A stretch of 64,000 bases of DNA. Origin: Lachnospiraceae bacterium MD308 (GTDB lineage: Bacteria; Bacillota; Clostridia; Lachnospirales; Lachnospiraceae). Where the stretch lies: NCBI GenBank assembly GCA_000403475.2, contig KE159795.1, positions 186,001-250,000 of the forward strand. Direction: 5' to 3'. Made by a program: the position numbers and the translations under genes. Numbering within the stretch: position 1 is the stretch's first letter; each line of letters starts with the position of its first letter. This document shows, piece by piece, positions 9,603 to 19,367 of this stretch. A model generated the notes under the pieces. It searched no databases. It was not told where the DNA came from and saw nothing but the letters and a program-made list of their open reading frames with translations.

Positions 9603-11594
9603 TTACTCATGCAAAAGTTTCTTGATTTCCACAAGCTTGTCTCTAAGCTGTGCGGCGGCCTCAAAGTTAAGCTCCGCAGCTGCTTTCTTCATCTGTTTCG
9701 TAAGATCCTTCGCTAATTTCTCTAATTCCTTCGTGCTCATAGATTCTGGATCTTTCTCCATACGCAGCTCTTCCGCTGCCACTTTCTTGGAAATACTGAT
9801 AAGTTCCCGCACACTCTTCTGAATAGACTGGGGAGTAATGCCATGTTCCTCGTTATATTTTTCCTGAATGGCACGCCTTCGCTCTGTTTCTTCTATTGCA
9901 CGTCTCATGGAATCTGTCACTGTATCTGCGTACATGATGACATGTCCCTCCACATTTCTCGCCGCACGTCCAATCGTCTGTATAAGAGACGTCTCGGAAC
10001 GCAGGAATCCTTCTTTATCAGCATCTATAATAGCAATCAGCGTTATCTCCGGAATATCAAGACCTTCCCTGAGGAGATTGATTCCCACCAGCACGTCAAA
10101 CACATCTAACCGCATATCACGGATAATCTCAGCCCTCTCCAGAGTATCAATATCAGAATGGAGGTACTTCACCCGGATTCCCAGCTCACGCATATAGTCC
10201 GTCAGATCCTCCGCCATGCGCTTTGTAAGCGTAGTAACCAGTATCTTATTCTTCTTTTTAATCTCTTTATTCACTTCAGAAACCAGATCGTCAATCTGGC
10301 CTTCCACCGGGCGTACCTCCACCGACGGGTCTAAAAGCCCCGTAGGACGGATCACCTGCTCTGCGCGCAGTAATTCATGGTCTCTCTCATAAGGCCCCGG
10401 CGTCGCCGACACAAAAAGAGCCTGATTGATCTTACTCTCAAATTCCTCAAAGCTAAGCGGCCGGTTATCCTTTGCCGAAGGCAGTCGAAACCCATACTCT
10501 ACAAGTGTGGACTTTCTGGACTGATCACCGTGATACATGCCGCCCACCTGCGGAATCGTAATATGCGACTCGTCAATCATCAGTATAAAATCGTCCGGGA
10601 AATAATCAATCAGCGTGTGGGGCGGCTGCCCTGCCGCAAGCCCTGTCAGATGCCTGGAATAGTTCTCAATCCCCGAACAGAATCCCGTTTCCCGCATCAT
10701 CTCAATATCGAAATTCGTCCTCTCGGAAATTCTCTGTGCCTCTAAAAGCTTTCCCTCACCCTTAAAATACTTAATCTGCCCGGTCAGCTCCGTCTCAATC
10801 TCCCGAATCGCCCGCTCCATACTCTCCTTTGAAACTACATAATGGGAGGCAGGAAATATAGCCACATGATTCAGCTCATTCTTAATCTCTCCGGTCAGCA
10901 CATCTACCTCTGTAATTCTTTCCACCTCGTCACCGAAAAATTCAATTCGGTACGCAACTCCTTCACACAATGCGGGAATCACTTCCAAAACATCCCCATT
11001 CACCCGGAAAGTTCCCCGCTTGAAATCCATCTCATTCCTGTCGTACTGAATTTCAATCAACTTCTTTACAACCTCATCCCTGTCCTTGATCATCCCCGGA
11101 CGCAAGGAAATCACCATCTCCTGATAGTCGATGGGCGAGCCGAGTCCATAGATGCAGGACACGCTGGCAATGATAATCACATCCCTGCGCTCGGAAAGCG
11201 CAGCCGTCGCCGAATGGCGGAGCTTGTCAATCTCATCGTTGATAGACGAGTCCTTGGCAATGTAGGTGTCAGAAGAAGGAACGTAAGCTTCGGGCTGGTA
11301 GTAGTCGTAGTAGGACACAAAGTATTCTACCGCATTTTCAGGGAAAAACTCCTTGAACTCTCCATACAATTGTGCAGCAAGGGTCTTATTGTGCGCTATT
11401 ACTAAAGTGGGCTTATTAAGCTGCTGGATCACATTTGCCATGGTAAACGTCTTTCCGGACCCCGTAACCCCTAGCAAAGTCTGGCATTGGTTGCCTTCCC
11501 TGAAGCCCTTTACAAGCTTTTCTATTGCCTGCGGCTGGTCTCCCGTAGGCTTGAAAGCGCTGTGTAATTTAAAGATACTTTGTGCATCCTGCAC
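9603..11594 (-). CDS. uvrB: Excinuclease ABC subunit B
   Basis: About 663 aa. Helicase motifs: Walker [14 protein letters not shown], the beta-hairpin region with the Tyr-rich stretch [20 protein letters not shown] (Walker B region), QTIGRAARN motif VI, and a C-terminal UVR domain binding UvrC ([23 protein letters not shown]). I chose GTG at 11594 (GGAGGTGG seven bases upstream); a GTG at 11603 would overlap the ribosome site. SOS control is indicated by the LexA box upstream. Confidence 0.96.
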   Translation of the reverse strand: MQDAQSIFKLHSAFKPTGDQPQAIEKLVKGFREGNQCQTLLGVTGSGKTFTMANVIQQLNKPTLVIAHNKTLAAQLYGEFKEFFPENAVEYFVSYYDYYQPEAYVPSSDTYIAKDSSINDEIDKLRHSATAALSERRDVIIIASVSCIYGLGSPIDYQEMVISLRPGMIKDRDEVVKKLIEIQYDRNEMDFKRGTFRVNGDVLEVIPALCEGVAYRIEFFGDEVERITEVDVLTGEIKNELNHVAIFPASHYVVSKESMERAIREIETELTGQIKYFKGEGKLLEAQRISERTNFDIEMMRETGFCSGIENYSRHLTGLAAGQPPHTLIDYFPDDFILMIDESHITIPQVGGMYHGDQSRKSTLVEYGFRLPSAKDNRPLSFEEFESKINQALFVSATPGPYERDHELLRAEQVIRPTGLLDPSVEVRPVEGQIDDLVSEVNKEIKKKNKILVTTLTKRMAEDLTDYMRELGIRVKYLHSDIDTLERAEIIRDMRLDVFDVLVGINLLREGLDIPEITLIAIIDADKEGFLRSETSLIQTIGRAARNVEGHVIMYADTVTDSMRRAIEETERRRAIQEKYNEEHGITPQSIQKSVRELISISKKVAAEELRMEKDPESMSTKELEKLAKDLTKQMKKAAAELNFEAAAQLRDKLVEIKKLLHE

Positions 11595-11773
11595 AAAAAC
11601 CACCTCCCGGATTTATAGTAAAAAAGTTCGTCTATTAGGCAGAAATTCGTCAGGGCACATCTTCATTTTTTTCAAAAATAAGATTTCGACGAATCATGTT
11701 CACTCCGTTCAATTTTCTGGATCAGGTGAAAACAGAAAAACAGGATGGATTACCTGTCCCAAAAGCAACTCTG

Positions 11774-11802
11774 ATTATAGCATACTACCTTAGATTTGTA
11801 CA
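11774..11802 (-). promoter_or_regulatory. Sigma-A type promoter of uvrBA
   Basis: On the minus strand, -35 TGTACA (11797-11802) and -10 TATAAT (11774-11779) are separated by 17 bases. It lies about 170 bases upstream of uvrB with no other gene between. Confidence 0.65.
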
Positions 11803-11819
11803 GATAAAAACAAGAATTT

Positions 11820-11835
11820 TAGAACAAATGTTCCG
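11820..11835. promoter_or_regulatory. LexA (SOS) box upstream of uvrB
   Basis: GAACAAATGTTC (11822-11833) matches the core of the Gram-positive SOS box (CGAAC-N4-GTTCG). It lies about 20 bases upstream of the -35 element. A weaker, off-consensus second half-match (CGAAACACTCGTTCG) follows about 10 bases on. The box is only 40 bases from the end of the first integrase gene. Confidence 0.65.
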
Positions 11836-11873
11836 AAACACTCGTTCGTACACACATTAATTTAAGTTGGATT

Positions 11874-13184
11874 TTAATTTGGAGCAGCCACACTTTCCGG
11901 CAGATATCTCTCTGTTTCTATAATAATATCCAATGCACTGTCTTCCAAATCAGCTTCTCCCTTTTTCTTCGGCATAACATCTTTCATATAGGACAGCAGT
12001 TCCGGGATCTCTTCCGGAATGATATTTTGGTTATCTCCATATACATCCACAGTGACCAGTTCTTTTGCATGCCCCATTAACTTTGATACTGCTTTAGGAC
12101 TGAAATCATTTTTTAACAGCAGTGTACAATAAGTACTTCTCAGGTCATGCCATCTTATATCCGGCAGTCCGGTGATTTTTAAAAGTTTTTTATAGTATTT
12201 CCAATGGAAATCCTTACTGCGCGGTTTTCCGTATGTCGAACAGCAAATATAATCCAAATCCAGAAATTGAGATTTTCTCCGACTCCTGTTCTTTTCATAG
12301 AGTTTCCGTTCCTCTAAGATCGCTTCAAATACATAATCTGGAATAGGTAATATACGTTTACTCGACGATGATTTTAACGGCAGTTCTCTTTTCGTCATTT
12401 GTCTGTTACTGGCGGCATTTGGTTCTCTGTTTAATTCTTTCCCCAATTGGCGCTCTACTGATAAAGTACGGTTGATATAATCCACATCAGAATATTTCAG
12501 TCCGTTTATCTCCTGTCTCCGAAGTCCCATAAGCACATTGAACAATACCTGCATATGTATAGGAGTTTCCTTGCTGGCTTCCAGTAAAACCTGAATCTGC
12601 TCCATCGTCAGAGTTTTCTTCTCATCTATATTTCTGGCATGATACCGCCTGCGCTCCACTGTCTTCGGAAGATTGATGCCTTCCGCAGGATTTAACGCGA
12701 CCATTTTATGCGCCATTGCATAACGAAGGGAAACATTCAGCACCGTCTTTACCTGCCGTGCGATATGAACGGAATACTCTGCACGGTCTTTGTACAGCCT
12801 TTGAATGTCTCCCCTGTTTAACTCTGTCAGCTTTTTCTTTCCAAGATACGGGATAATATGTTTTCTGGCAATCTGCGAATAAGCTGTATAAGTATTCTGG
12901 CTTCCGACTCTTTGTCTGATATCATACTCCAGCCAGTATTCCAGAAATTCTCTGACTTTCACCTTATTGTTTACTATATACGTACCATTACACAATTCCC
13001 CTATAGTACGTTTTCTGGCATCTCCGGCTTCTTTTCTTGTCTGAAATCCTGATTTTTGCTGTATCTTTTTTGTGCCGTCCTGATATTTCAGGACGACACG
13101 AAAGGCATAATTATTCCTGTCTGGAAGTTTAAACACACTCTTTACATCCCAGTCGGTATAATTCTGCCATTTTAAATCTAACAT
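11874..13184 (-). CDS. Tyrosine recombinase / integrase (first of tandem pair)
   Basis: 436 aa phage/ICE-type integrase. N-terminal arm-binding region with AP2-like strands (YAFRVVLKYQDGTKKIQQKSGFQTRKEA), SAM-like core-binding domain (about 70-160), catalytic domain with Arg in MGLRRQEINGLKYSDVD, HDLRSTYCTLLL (H-x-x-R) and nucleophile Tyr in VTVDVYGD. A Leu-Met-Gly-His LMGHAKELVTV box precedes the Tyr. It starts four bases after the stop of the second integrase, with GGAAGGAGAG upstream. A 40-residue acidic C-terminal tail extends beyond the usual end. Confidence 0.88.
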   Translation of the reverse strand: MLDLKWQNYTDWDVKSVFKLPDRNNYAFRVVLKYQDGTKKIQQKSGFQTRKEAGDARKRTIGELCNGTYIVNNKVKVREFLEYWLEYDIRQRVGSQNTYTAYSQIARKHIIPYLGKKKLTELNRGDIQRLYKDRAEYSVHIARQVKTVLNVSLRYAMAHKMVALNPAEGINLPKTVERRRYHARNIDEKKTLTMEQIQVLLEASKETPIHMQVLFNVLMGLRRQEINGLKYSDVDYINRTLSVERQLGKELNREPNAASNRQMTKRELPLKSSSSKRILPIPDYVFEAILEERKLYEKNRSRRKSQFLDLDYICCSTYGKPRSKDFHWKYYKKLLKITGLPDIRWHDLRSTYCTLLLKNDFSPKAVSKLMGHAKELVTVDVYGDNQNIIPEEIPELLSYMKDVMPKKKGEADLEDSALDIIIETERYLPESVAAPN

Positions 13185-13188
13185 CCTC

Positions 13189-14361
13189 TCACTCTCCTTC
13201 CGGCACGAAATTATTATTTAAAAAATCCCTTATTTTTTCTGTCTCATCCATAACTTCACAATAATACTCAAATGTAGTATTTAAACTTGAGTGGCCAAGC
13301 AGCGCAGATACCTTTATCAACGGAACCCCCTGTTCCAATAAAATACTTGCGTACATATGTCTCAAACTATGAACAGTCAGATGAGGCAGACCCAATCTCC
13401 GACATAATTTAGTCAATGCTGTATTAAAAGAAGCCGTAGCATGAGGAAGGCCGTTTTTGCTGCAGGATAAGTAATCCTTATCTATGTAATCCTCCCCCAT
13501 CTGTTCCTTTCTGAAATCGTTCTGCGCCTTTCTTTTCACAACCTCCTCTATAATCGCATCCGGGACCCTTAATGTCCGATAACTGTTAGATGTTTTCGGC
13601 GGTTTTTCTATTACCTGATACTCAAACATCCCAGCCTGTCCTTCCACCGCAACCGGATTGGATGTAATCTGCCGGGAAATACTGACAGTTTTCCCGGACA
13701 GATCAAAATCACTATATTTTAATCCCGCAATCTCACCTTTCCGCAGCCCCATAAATAATCCAAGGAGTATTTCCAGATACCAATTGTTTTCAGATGCTTT
13801 TTCCAGGAAAACACGCAGCCCTTCTTTGTTAAGAACAGTGATAACCGTTTTCTTCCTTCTGTAAGGTTTTGTTGATGGTACAGGGTTACTTTGGATGTAA
13901 CCCTGTATCACAGCATCTTTTAATGCCAGATTTAACAGTTCCCGGCTTTTATTCCCTGCAGATTCACACGCTTTTGAAGCCTCCAGTAACAAAGCGTCTA
14001 AATATTCGACGCTGATATAGCGCAATCTGATCGCTGGATCTATGGCAGGAAGAATCAAATTATGCAACACATATGATGCCAGCATCCGGGACGTATTCTC
14101 AATACGCGGGGCATAGACTTCTTCGAGCCAAAACTCGAGATAATCTTTTAGCGTAAAATCCATGCAGGCCGTGGCATGAAAATTACGGTATGCCCTGGCA
14201 AACTCTTCCTCGCATCGCCGGTAATTTCTTTCAGCTTCTTCTGCCGTTTTGAATCCGCCTTTTTTGGTATATCTTGTCGTTCCGTCTTCTTTCAGGATCT
14301 TCACTCTGTGGTACCAGCTTCCTGCCTCAAAAAAGGCAATACCGGATTTATCTTTAGCCAT
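13189..14361 (-). CDS. Tyrosine recombinase / integrase (second of tandem pair)
   Basis: About 390 aa. Domains in order: AP2-like arm-binding region (WYHRVKILKEDGTTRYTKKGGFKTAEEAE), core-binding domain (75-155), catalytic domain with MGLRKGEIAGLKYSDFD (Arg), HSLRHMYASILLEQG (H-x-x-R), LLGHSSLNTTFEYYCE (His and nucleophile Tyr). Start ATG at 14361 has GGGGGG seven bases upstream. It is clearly diverged from the neighbouring integrase rather than a recent duplicate, so the pair may act jointly or represent two stacked elements. Confidence 0.88.
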   Translation of the reverse strand: MAKDKSGIAFFEAGSWYHRVKILKEDGTTRYTKKGGFKTAEEAERNYRRCEEEFARAYRNFHATACMDFTLKDYLEFWLEEVYAPRIENTSRMLASYVLHNLILPAIDPAIRLRYISVEYLDALLLEASKACESAGNKSRELLNLALKDAVIQGYIQSNPVPSTKPYRRKKTVITVLNKEGLRVFLEKASENNWYLEILLGLFMGLRKGEIAGLKYSDFDLSGKTVSISRQITSNPVAVEGQAGMFEYQVIEKPPKTSNSYRTLRVPDAIIEEVVKRKAQNDFRKEQMGEDYIDKDYLSCSKNGLPHATASFNTALTKLCRRLGLPHLTVHSLRHMYASILLEQGVPLIKVSALLGHSSLNTTFEYYCEVMDETEKIRDFLNNNFVPEGE

Positions 14362-14376
14362 CTGCAATCCCCCCTG

Positions 14377-14562
14377 TCACTTTACCGCGTTAATCCACTC
14401 GTCAAAGGATTTTTGCGGAATCCTGAAGAGTTTTCCGACTTTTATGACCCGGAAAGGCTCCTGTTTTTTATATACTTCCTCCAGAAATTGATATGTTTTA
14501 CTGCGTCCAAGCGATAATGCTCTTTGGACGTCCGATGCTAAGTATACTTTTGTCTCTTCCAT
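14377..14562 (-). CDS. Excisionase-like helix-turn-helix protein
   Basis: 61 aa, the length of Tn916-type Xis/MerR-like excisionases. The pattern LASDVQRALSLGRSKTYQFLEEV is a winged-helix recognition segment and FRVIKVGKLFRIPQKSFDEWI is the typical wing/C-terminal strand. It sits immediately before the two integrases in the same direction, which fits a directionality factor. Start supported by AGGAGG upstream (14567-14573). Confidence 0.8.
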   Translation of the reverse strand: MEETKVYLASDVQRALSLGRSKTYQFLEEVYKKQEPFRVIKVGKLFRIPQKSFDEWINAVK

Positions 14563-14686
14563 TTATACGTCCTCCTTGTGTTCTATTTTTTCTTGTACAG
14601 GATATATTCCTGCTCCCAAACTCTTCGGCGCACTGCTTATACATGCTCCGCTTTATCTTTTCCTCTTCTTCTACGATTGCTACATT

Positions 14687-15793
14687 TTATCGGCGAACTT
14701 TCCTTCCGCCAGTATCACCCTGATACCCCCTCACTTGTCCAAAGTTTCTAGCAGCAACCATTAAAGTTTCTTGTTTTTGCTGTAAGAATTGCGATTTCGT
14801 CACTACTGGCTGTGGCAGTGGCCTTCCATTTATTTCCAGATCGCCTACAGCAATTGCCTCCCCTATACGAAGACGCGACAAACTCCGAGTCCATTTTTCT
14901 CTGTGGCCTGGTTCAATCAGCTCCGCAACCATCTTCACATCACTTACAGATTGCTGAAAAAACAGTTTTACCGCCGCCTGATTAAGAACAGCAAGCTCCT
15001 TTTTGCTGAATATTGCCAGCGTTTGCGTTGCTAATATCAGATTCACGCTATATTTTCTTACTTCCGTCAGCATTTCAAAAAGCACCGTTGAATGTCCAAA
15101 GTTCAGATTCTGCACCTCGTCAATCTCTATCGTCAGTTTTCTTCCCTGACTCCTCGCTATCCGCATTTGTCTCCACATCACAGCCAACATAATCTCCACA
15201 ACTCGTTTTTGAGTATCCGGATTAATGCCGCGCAGGGACAGTATGTTTAACTTTCCGCCCTCGATTTTTTTCACACTTTTCCTAAAAATCCCTCCCTCTA
15301 AAATTGGGCATAGATGATTATAGGCACCAGCAGCGGCTCGATCATCCAATTCTTCCAATCCACAGGCTATTGCTTCAATATCACTCCCAAAGTTCGCACG
15401 ATTTTTAAGCGCGAAGTAAATTGCCTTCCGTACTGCATTAAGCTGACAGGCTCCCCGCATTTGTCTGGGGCACAGTGTTTTTTTGACGTATTCGACAAGA
15501 TTGGACAAAGTCTCTTCTCCAGTATTGACCAGCGACATGTCAAGAAAATTAACATCAAGCCCGTCTTTCTGCGCAGAAATCCAGTTACAACAGCCTTCGC
15601 TTATCTGTTCGTGCGTTCCATTTATGTCAAATGCAATTACTGTACCCCCATCTTCTATGATATGCCGTTCGATATCTGCAATCCTAACCGACTTTCCAGA
15701 ACCACTAATGCCTGTTATAATCACGTGGCAATTGGGCGAATTTTCCCCAATCAACACGTTCTGTCCACTAGTAATTGCCCCAACATACTTCAT
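14687..15793 (-). CDS. HerA/FtsK-superfamily ATPase of the integrative module
   Basis: 368 aa. Walker A ITGISGSGKSVRI near residue 25, Walker B LTIEIDEVQNL near 225, and a sensor-like LILATQTLAIFSKKEL near 255; together these resemble HerA/VirB4/TraD DNA- or protein-pumping ATPases. I chose ATG at 15793 with AAGGAGG eight bases upstream; longer starts lie inside the preceding gene. It overlaps that gene by 26 bases. In this setting a role in element transfer, replication or segregation is likely, but which cannot be told from sequence. Confidence 0.65.
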   Translation of the reverse strand: MKYVGAITSGQNVLIGENSPNCHVIITGISGSGKSVRIADIERHIIEDGGTVIAFDINGTHEQISEGCCNWISAQKDGLDVNFLDMSLVNTGEETLSNLVEYVKKTLCPRQMRGACQLNAVRKAIYFALKNRANFGSDIEAIACGLEELDDRAAAGAYNHLCPILEGGIFRKSVKKIEGGKLNILSLRGINPDTQKRVVEIMLAVMWRQMRIARSQGRKLTIEIDEVQNLNFGHSTVLFEMLTEVRKYSVNLILATQTLAIFSKKELAVLNQAAVKLFFQQSVSDVKMVAELIEPGHREKWTRSLSRLRIGEAIAVGDLEINGRPLPQPVVTKSQFLQQKQETLMVAARNFGQVRGYQGDTGGRKVRR

Positions 15794-16871
15794 AACTTCT
15801 TCCTCCTTCATCGTTCTCATCATTTGCAAAGACATCCTCCAGCCGCAAATTGTCTGGAGAAAGCAGCTTATCCTTGTAAACCCAGATGAAACGCTGAGTC
15901 TCTTTTACTCCGTAAACAAGGACAACTTCCTTTTTCACTGTATAATCCGCGGAGTTACAGTGAATAATTGACTCCTCCCTTAGCTGCCGCTTTAACTGAG
16001 GCATTGAGCATGTCTGAAGTAACGGCTCGCAGATTCTCGTCAGAAGATTCACCGGGAAATAGTAATACGCCTCATCGAAAAGCACCGCCGAATCTGCCTT
16101 TAAATCCTGGTAAGCAGTTCCATCCACCGCTTCCCTGTCTGCTAAAACAACCTCTGGGTTCTCTTCAAAATAACCCCAAACCAGGCCTGACGACCGCTCC
16201 ACAAGCTCTTCACCGCTGGCAAATTCAGACATTAGCCTGATTCTTTCTCTTGTTTCAATCACGTAATCGCTGAGAAAATCCGTTATCTTACGTTCTGGTT
16301 CTGTTTCGCGCAGATATTCTGCATAGACCATACCAATCGCAAGGCACGTCGTGAAGAAATCCAATTTATCACCGTTATAATCTTCTGCAAAAAGGCTTCG
16401 CTTGACTCGCTCTAAAACCTTGCACACATCGGTCACTTTTAGTGTTAAAAAATTCCGGAATTTCTTAATCTCTTCTGCAAATTCCGCTCCACTTACTGCT
16501 TCCATATCCTCTTTCGTGAGACGCAATATGTAACGGTCCGTCCGCAAATAGTCCGGCAACACTCCGCCAGCAATAATAACGGGCAAGAAAGTTTCCTGAG
16601 CCAAAAACTCCTCTACTGCGTCTTCTTTATGAGTACGTTTTAGCTGCATGAACATAACGCCGTAATTATTCTGAACCTTACTCCGGCTGTTCCATGTCAG
16701 CGTTTGGCAGCCGTTTCCATTTGTCGCCTCGCAATACTTTTTTATAAAACGCCGGCTCTGCGCTTCGCTGTCCACAACAAGAACTATCCCCTCATCCAAC
16801 GCATAACCAAAATCGCTGAGCACAAATCTGAGGAATGAGGCTCCATATATCATAATCATAGCCCAACTCAT
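15768..16871 (-). CDS. Hypothetical protein of the integrative module
   Basis: 367 aa, not recognised. Starts at ATG 16871, overlapping the previous stop as ATGA. The N-terminus (MSWAMIMIYGASFLRFVLSDFGYALDEGIVLVVDSEAQSRRFIK) looks like a Rossmann- or RecA-like strand-helix opening without a Walker A. A later stretch DSAVLFDEAYYYFPVN could be a degenerate Walker B. It may be a partner of the ATPase encoded just downstream. Confidence 0.55.
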   Translation of the reverse strand: MSWAMIMIYGASFLRFVLSDFGYALDEGIVLVVDSEAQSRRFIKKYCEATNGNGCQTLTWNSRSKVQNNYGVMFMQLKRTHKEDAVEEFLAQETFLPVIIAGGVLPDYLRTDRYILRLTKEDMEAVSGAEFAEEIKKFRNFLTLKVTDVCKVLERVKRSLFAEDYNGDKLDFFTTCLAIGMVYAEYLRETEPERKITDFLSDYVIETRERIRLMSEFASGEELVERSSGLVWGYFEENPEVVLADREAVDGTAYQDLKADSAVLFDEAYYYFPVNLLTRICEPLLQTCSMPQLKRQLREESIIHCNSADYTVKKEVVLVYGVKETQRFIWVYKDKLLSPDNLRLEDVFANDENDEGGRSYEVCWGNY

Positions 16872-17506
16872 TTTGCCATCTCGACAATATCTTTCCATAA
16901 AATCGCCCCTTCCCTGATAAACTGATATCCACCATTTTGAAGTCTTATCCATCCAGTATGCGTGGAATAGAGCTGCTTCTTACCGCATTTTTTTAACAAC
17001 AACGCCCAAAGACTCTGCAAAAATGCTTCTTTGTCTGACTTTTTCTGCATGAAAATTTCGCCTCCTGCCGATGCGATTTTTTTCATTAAATATCCGGCAT
17101 TTCCAGCTTTTATTCCCTCTATGTAAAGGCGCACTTTTCTTTTTGCGATCTCCATTTCCAGAAGGAATATACCCGAATCTCCTTCAATGTTTTTAAGTTC
17201 ATAAATATCGGCAAACTGAAAATTTGCAATTCGACGCTTGGGAACCTCAACGAGTTTATTTCGTGGTTTGATGTTAATCCAACCATCCTCGTCAATCACC
17301 GTTTCGCAATAGCGCGCCCGATTACATTCCTTTCTATACTCTCTCCTTGACTCTTTTCGCATTTCTACGTTTTCCCTGATATTGGCCTTTGCTGCCTCCT
17401 CAGAAATTTTTACGTTCGCCGAGATGATCTGTTTTTGCTGGTAAACAGCAAGCTCCGCCTGCATTTGTGCCGGAATGACCGGCTGGTAATAATTTTGATA
17501 GGACAT
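16868..17506 (-). CDS. Hypothetical protein of the integrative module
   Basis: 212 aa, first gene of a three-gene overlapping set. Strong ribosome site (GAGGAGGAAAACAT before ATG). N-terminal ~75 residues are charged, probably helical (EEAAKANIRENVEMRKESRREYRKECNR); the rest is mixed alpha/beta, ending with YSTHTGWIRLQNGGYQFIREGAILWKD, somewhat like the region found in DUF927/primase-associated proteins. That resemblance is weak and no function is assigned. Confidence 0.5.
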   Translation of the reverse strand: MSYQNYYQPVIPAQMQAELAVYQQKQIISANVKISEEAAKANIRENVEMRKESRREYRKECNRARYCETVIDEDGWINIKPRNKLVEVPKRRIANFQFADIYELKNIEGDSGIFLLEMEIAKRKVRLYIEGIKAGNAGYLMKKIASAGGEIFMQKKSDKEAFLQSLWALLLKKCGKKQLYSTHTGWIRLQNGGYQFIREGAILWKDIVEMAK

Positions 17507-17535
17507 ATGTTTTCCTCCTCTTTTGATTTTTTCTA

Positions 17536-17581
17536 CTTCTTGCTAATTACCACAGATTTGCGGTAAAATAAGAGCAAGAAG
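17536..17581. repeat. Inverted repeat in divergent intergenic region
   Basis: CTTCTTGCT (17536-17544) and AGCAAGAAG (17573-17581) form a 9-base inverted repeat with a 28-base spacer that contains a smaller pair ACC/GGT. It lies between the divergent genes starting at 17506 (minus) and 17684 (plus), a fitting place for an operator or a recombinase or replication site. Confidence 0.4.
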
Positions 17582-17683
17582 CTTTTGTCTTTTTTAGGAT
17601 ATACGAAAAAGAAAAATAATCCGACCCTAACTTTTCAATTGCTTTATTTTTTTCTTGCATTTCATATAAAAAGGAGGTATAAT

Positions 17684-19294
17684 ATGTATTTATGCTTTGA
17701 TTCACTAATATCATTTGAAGAAAAATCGACTGCCAAAGAAATGGAATATGTTACTATTGAGGCCGATATTTGTAGATATCTTCTCCAAATCGGTGATGCG
17801 ACTAACGAATTCTTTTCTGAGGAAACCGCTAGAACCAATTTGAAATATTTTAAAAAATGTATGTATTTTTGTTCTTCCGGTCTGGAAAACCCTATGTTTC
17901 TGTCTATGGCACAAGATGGACTTTCATTATCAGAAGACATCCTTAACATTCACCGGTTAATGTACCTTTATTGTGGTGAAAAACATACGTATTTAAAAAT
18001 TGACAATAAACTTGATAATATCTACAGCAAATATGAAAATTGTTCTTTTAAATGGGAAGTTCCAAACATTTTCATGCCTTATTTAGCTTCATATATCCTT
18101 GCAGCTTACCATATTAAAAATGGGGGTTCAATAAAATCCTTTTTTGATAAACTAAAATATTTTTTTGATAAAACTATAGAGATTAAGAATGAAGACTTAA
18201 ATGTATCTGATCTAAATATGGCTGATATATATTCCGAATGGACTAATGAATATCTGGGACAGGAATATTTTTCCACATTAGATACATTATATGGAAGATA
18301 CTCTAAAACCTCAAAACAAGAAGCGACTGTCAGAAATTCCTTACGTGGACTCACCTGTATTTTAATGGATTGCCCTGATCATCCAAGTATGATTCCCTCT
18401 TTTGCCACTATACTCCTGACGCATTACAAAAAATGGTTGTTTGAAAAAGAACCTGACAATACTACTTCGTATGATAAAAATACAGTTCTTAATGACTTAA
18501 CTTCATTCTATGCACATGAAGAACCATGGAAAGAGGATTGGGAGCAGGCGTTTCTTGAACAGCTTCGTACTGAACTATCAAATACAACAAAAAAAGTAAT
18601 CATTTTTATTGACAAATATTTGAAGAATAACAATAAAACCCCAAAATACCCTTTATCTGTCAACGATTTTAATGATTTCGATGAAAAATGCTCATTTTAT
18701 TTAAATGAGTTATCAAATATGTCAGGCAACGCTGAAAAGAAATTTCGCAATTTTTATAAATATATTACTGAAGAACGTCAGGAAATCCGCCAGGCTATCG
18801 AAAACCGCACATTACTTTTTGATCATGAAAACGCTGAAAAACATATTAAAACCCTCAACAAAACTATTTTAAAATATTATGGACAGATGCAAAATGAATT
18901 TCGGAAATTTATTAAACGGGTTGAACAATCATCCAGTCAGATACCCGAAAATTATAAAACATTGAATCCAAATGATGATTATTTTAAAGACCTGAAAAAG
19001 TCCATCCAGCTATTACAAAATCATTTTTCTGAGAATCTGAAAAATGAAATGAAAAAGCTAACACCTGCTTTAAAATACAACAACCCAGGATATATAGAAA
19101 CCCTAAAATATCCTATATATTATTACGAAGAAGATGATATTTTAAAAATTATGCGGATACTGAACAAAGAGTATTTCCATCTTTCAGACGATGATATGGA
19201 AAAACTTATCAAACACAAAGGATGGACTTTTCCAATAATAAGACCTCACGTTATTGAATTTCTGCTTGAACTGCCACTTATGGTTGTAACATAA
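17684..19294 (+). CDS. Unrecognised 536-aa helical protein, divergent cargo gene
   Basis: Start ATG at 17684 with a perfect AAAAGGAGGTATAAT upstream. The protein is Lys/Asn/Tyr-rich, mostly alpha-helical by composition (EKKFRNFYKYITEERQEIRQAIENR), with no signal peptide, no membrane helix and no nucleotide motif that I can see. The gene is much more AT-rich than the core genes and is the only plus-strand gene in this part, so it was probably acquired separately. It could be a cargo (for example defence) gene, but nothing in the sequence proves it. Confidence 0.7.
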   Translation: MYLCFDSLISFEEKSTAKEMEYVTIEADICRYLLQIGDATNEFFSEETARTNLKYFKKCMYFCSSGLENPMFLSMAQDGLSLSEDILNIHRLMYLYCGEKHTYLKIDNKLDNIYSKYENCSFKWEVPNIFMPYLASYILAAYHIKNGGSIKSFFDKLKYFFDKTIEIKNEDLNVSDLNMADIYSEWTNEYLGQEYFSTLDTLYGRYSKTSKQEATVRNSLRGLTCILMDCPDHPSMIPSFATILLTHYKKWLFEKEPDNTTSYDKNTVLNDLTSFYAHEEPWKEDWEQAFLEQLRTELSNTTKKVIIFIDKYLKNNNKTPKYPLSVNDFNDFDEKCSFYLNELSNMSGNAEKKFRNFYKYITEERQEIRQAIENRTLLFDHENAEKHIKTLNKTILKYYGQMQNEFRKFIKRVEQSSSQIPENYKTLNPNDDYFKDLKKSIQLLQNHFSENLKNEMKKLTPALKYNNPGYIETLKYPIYYYEEDDILKIMRILNKEYFHLSDDDMEKLIKHKGWTFPIIRPHVIEFLLELPLMVVT

Positions 19295-19367
19295 TAATTC
19301 GCACACTGAACCCGGATTTTGAGGATCTAATTTTTATTTTTTATAAAAAAAGGTACTTTAACGGTAT

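Noticed and set aside
11834-11850. Second LexA box
   Set aside because: CGAAACACTCGTTCG deviates in the left half-site and spacing, so I do not call it.
14687-17506. Classical conjugation locus (relaxase plus type IV secretion)
   Set aside because: Only one ATPase is recognisable; no relaxase, VirB4/VirB6 set or coupling protein group is visible in this window.
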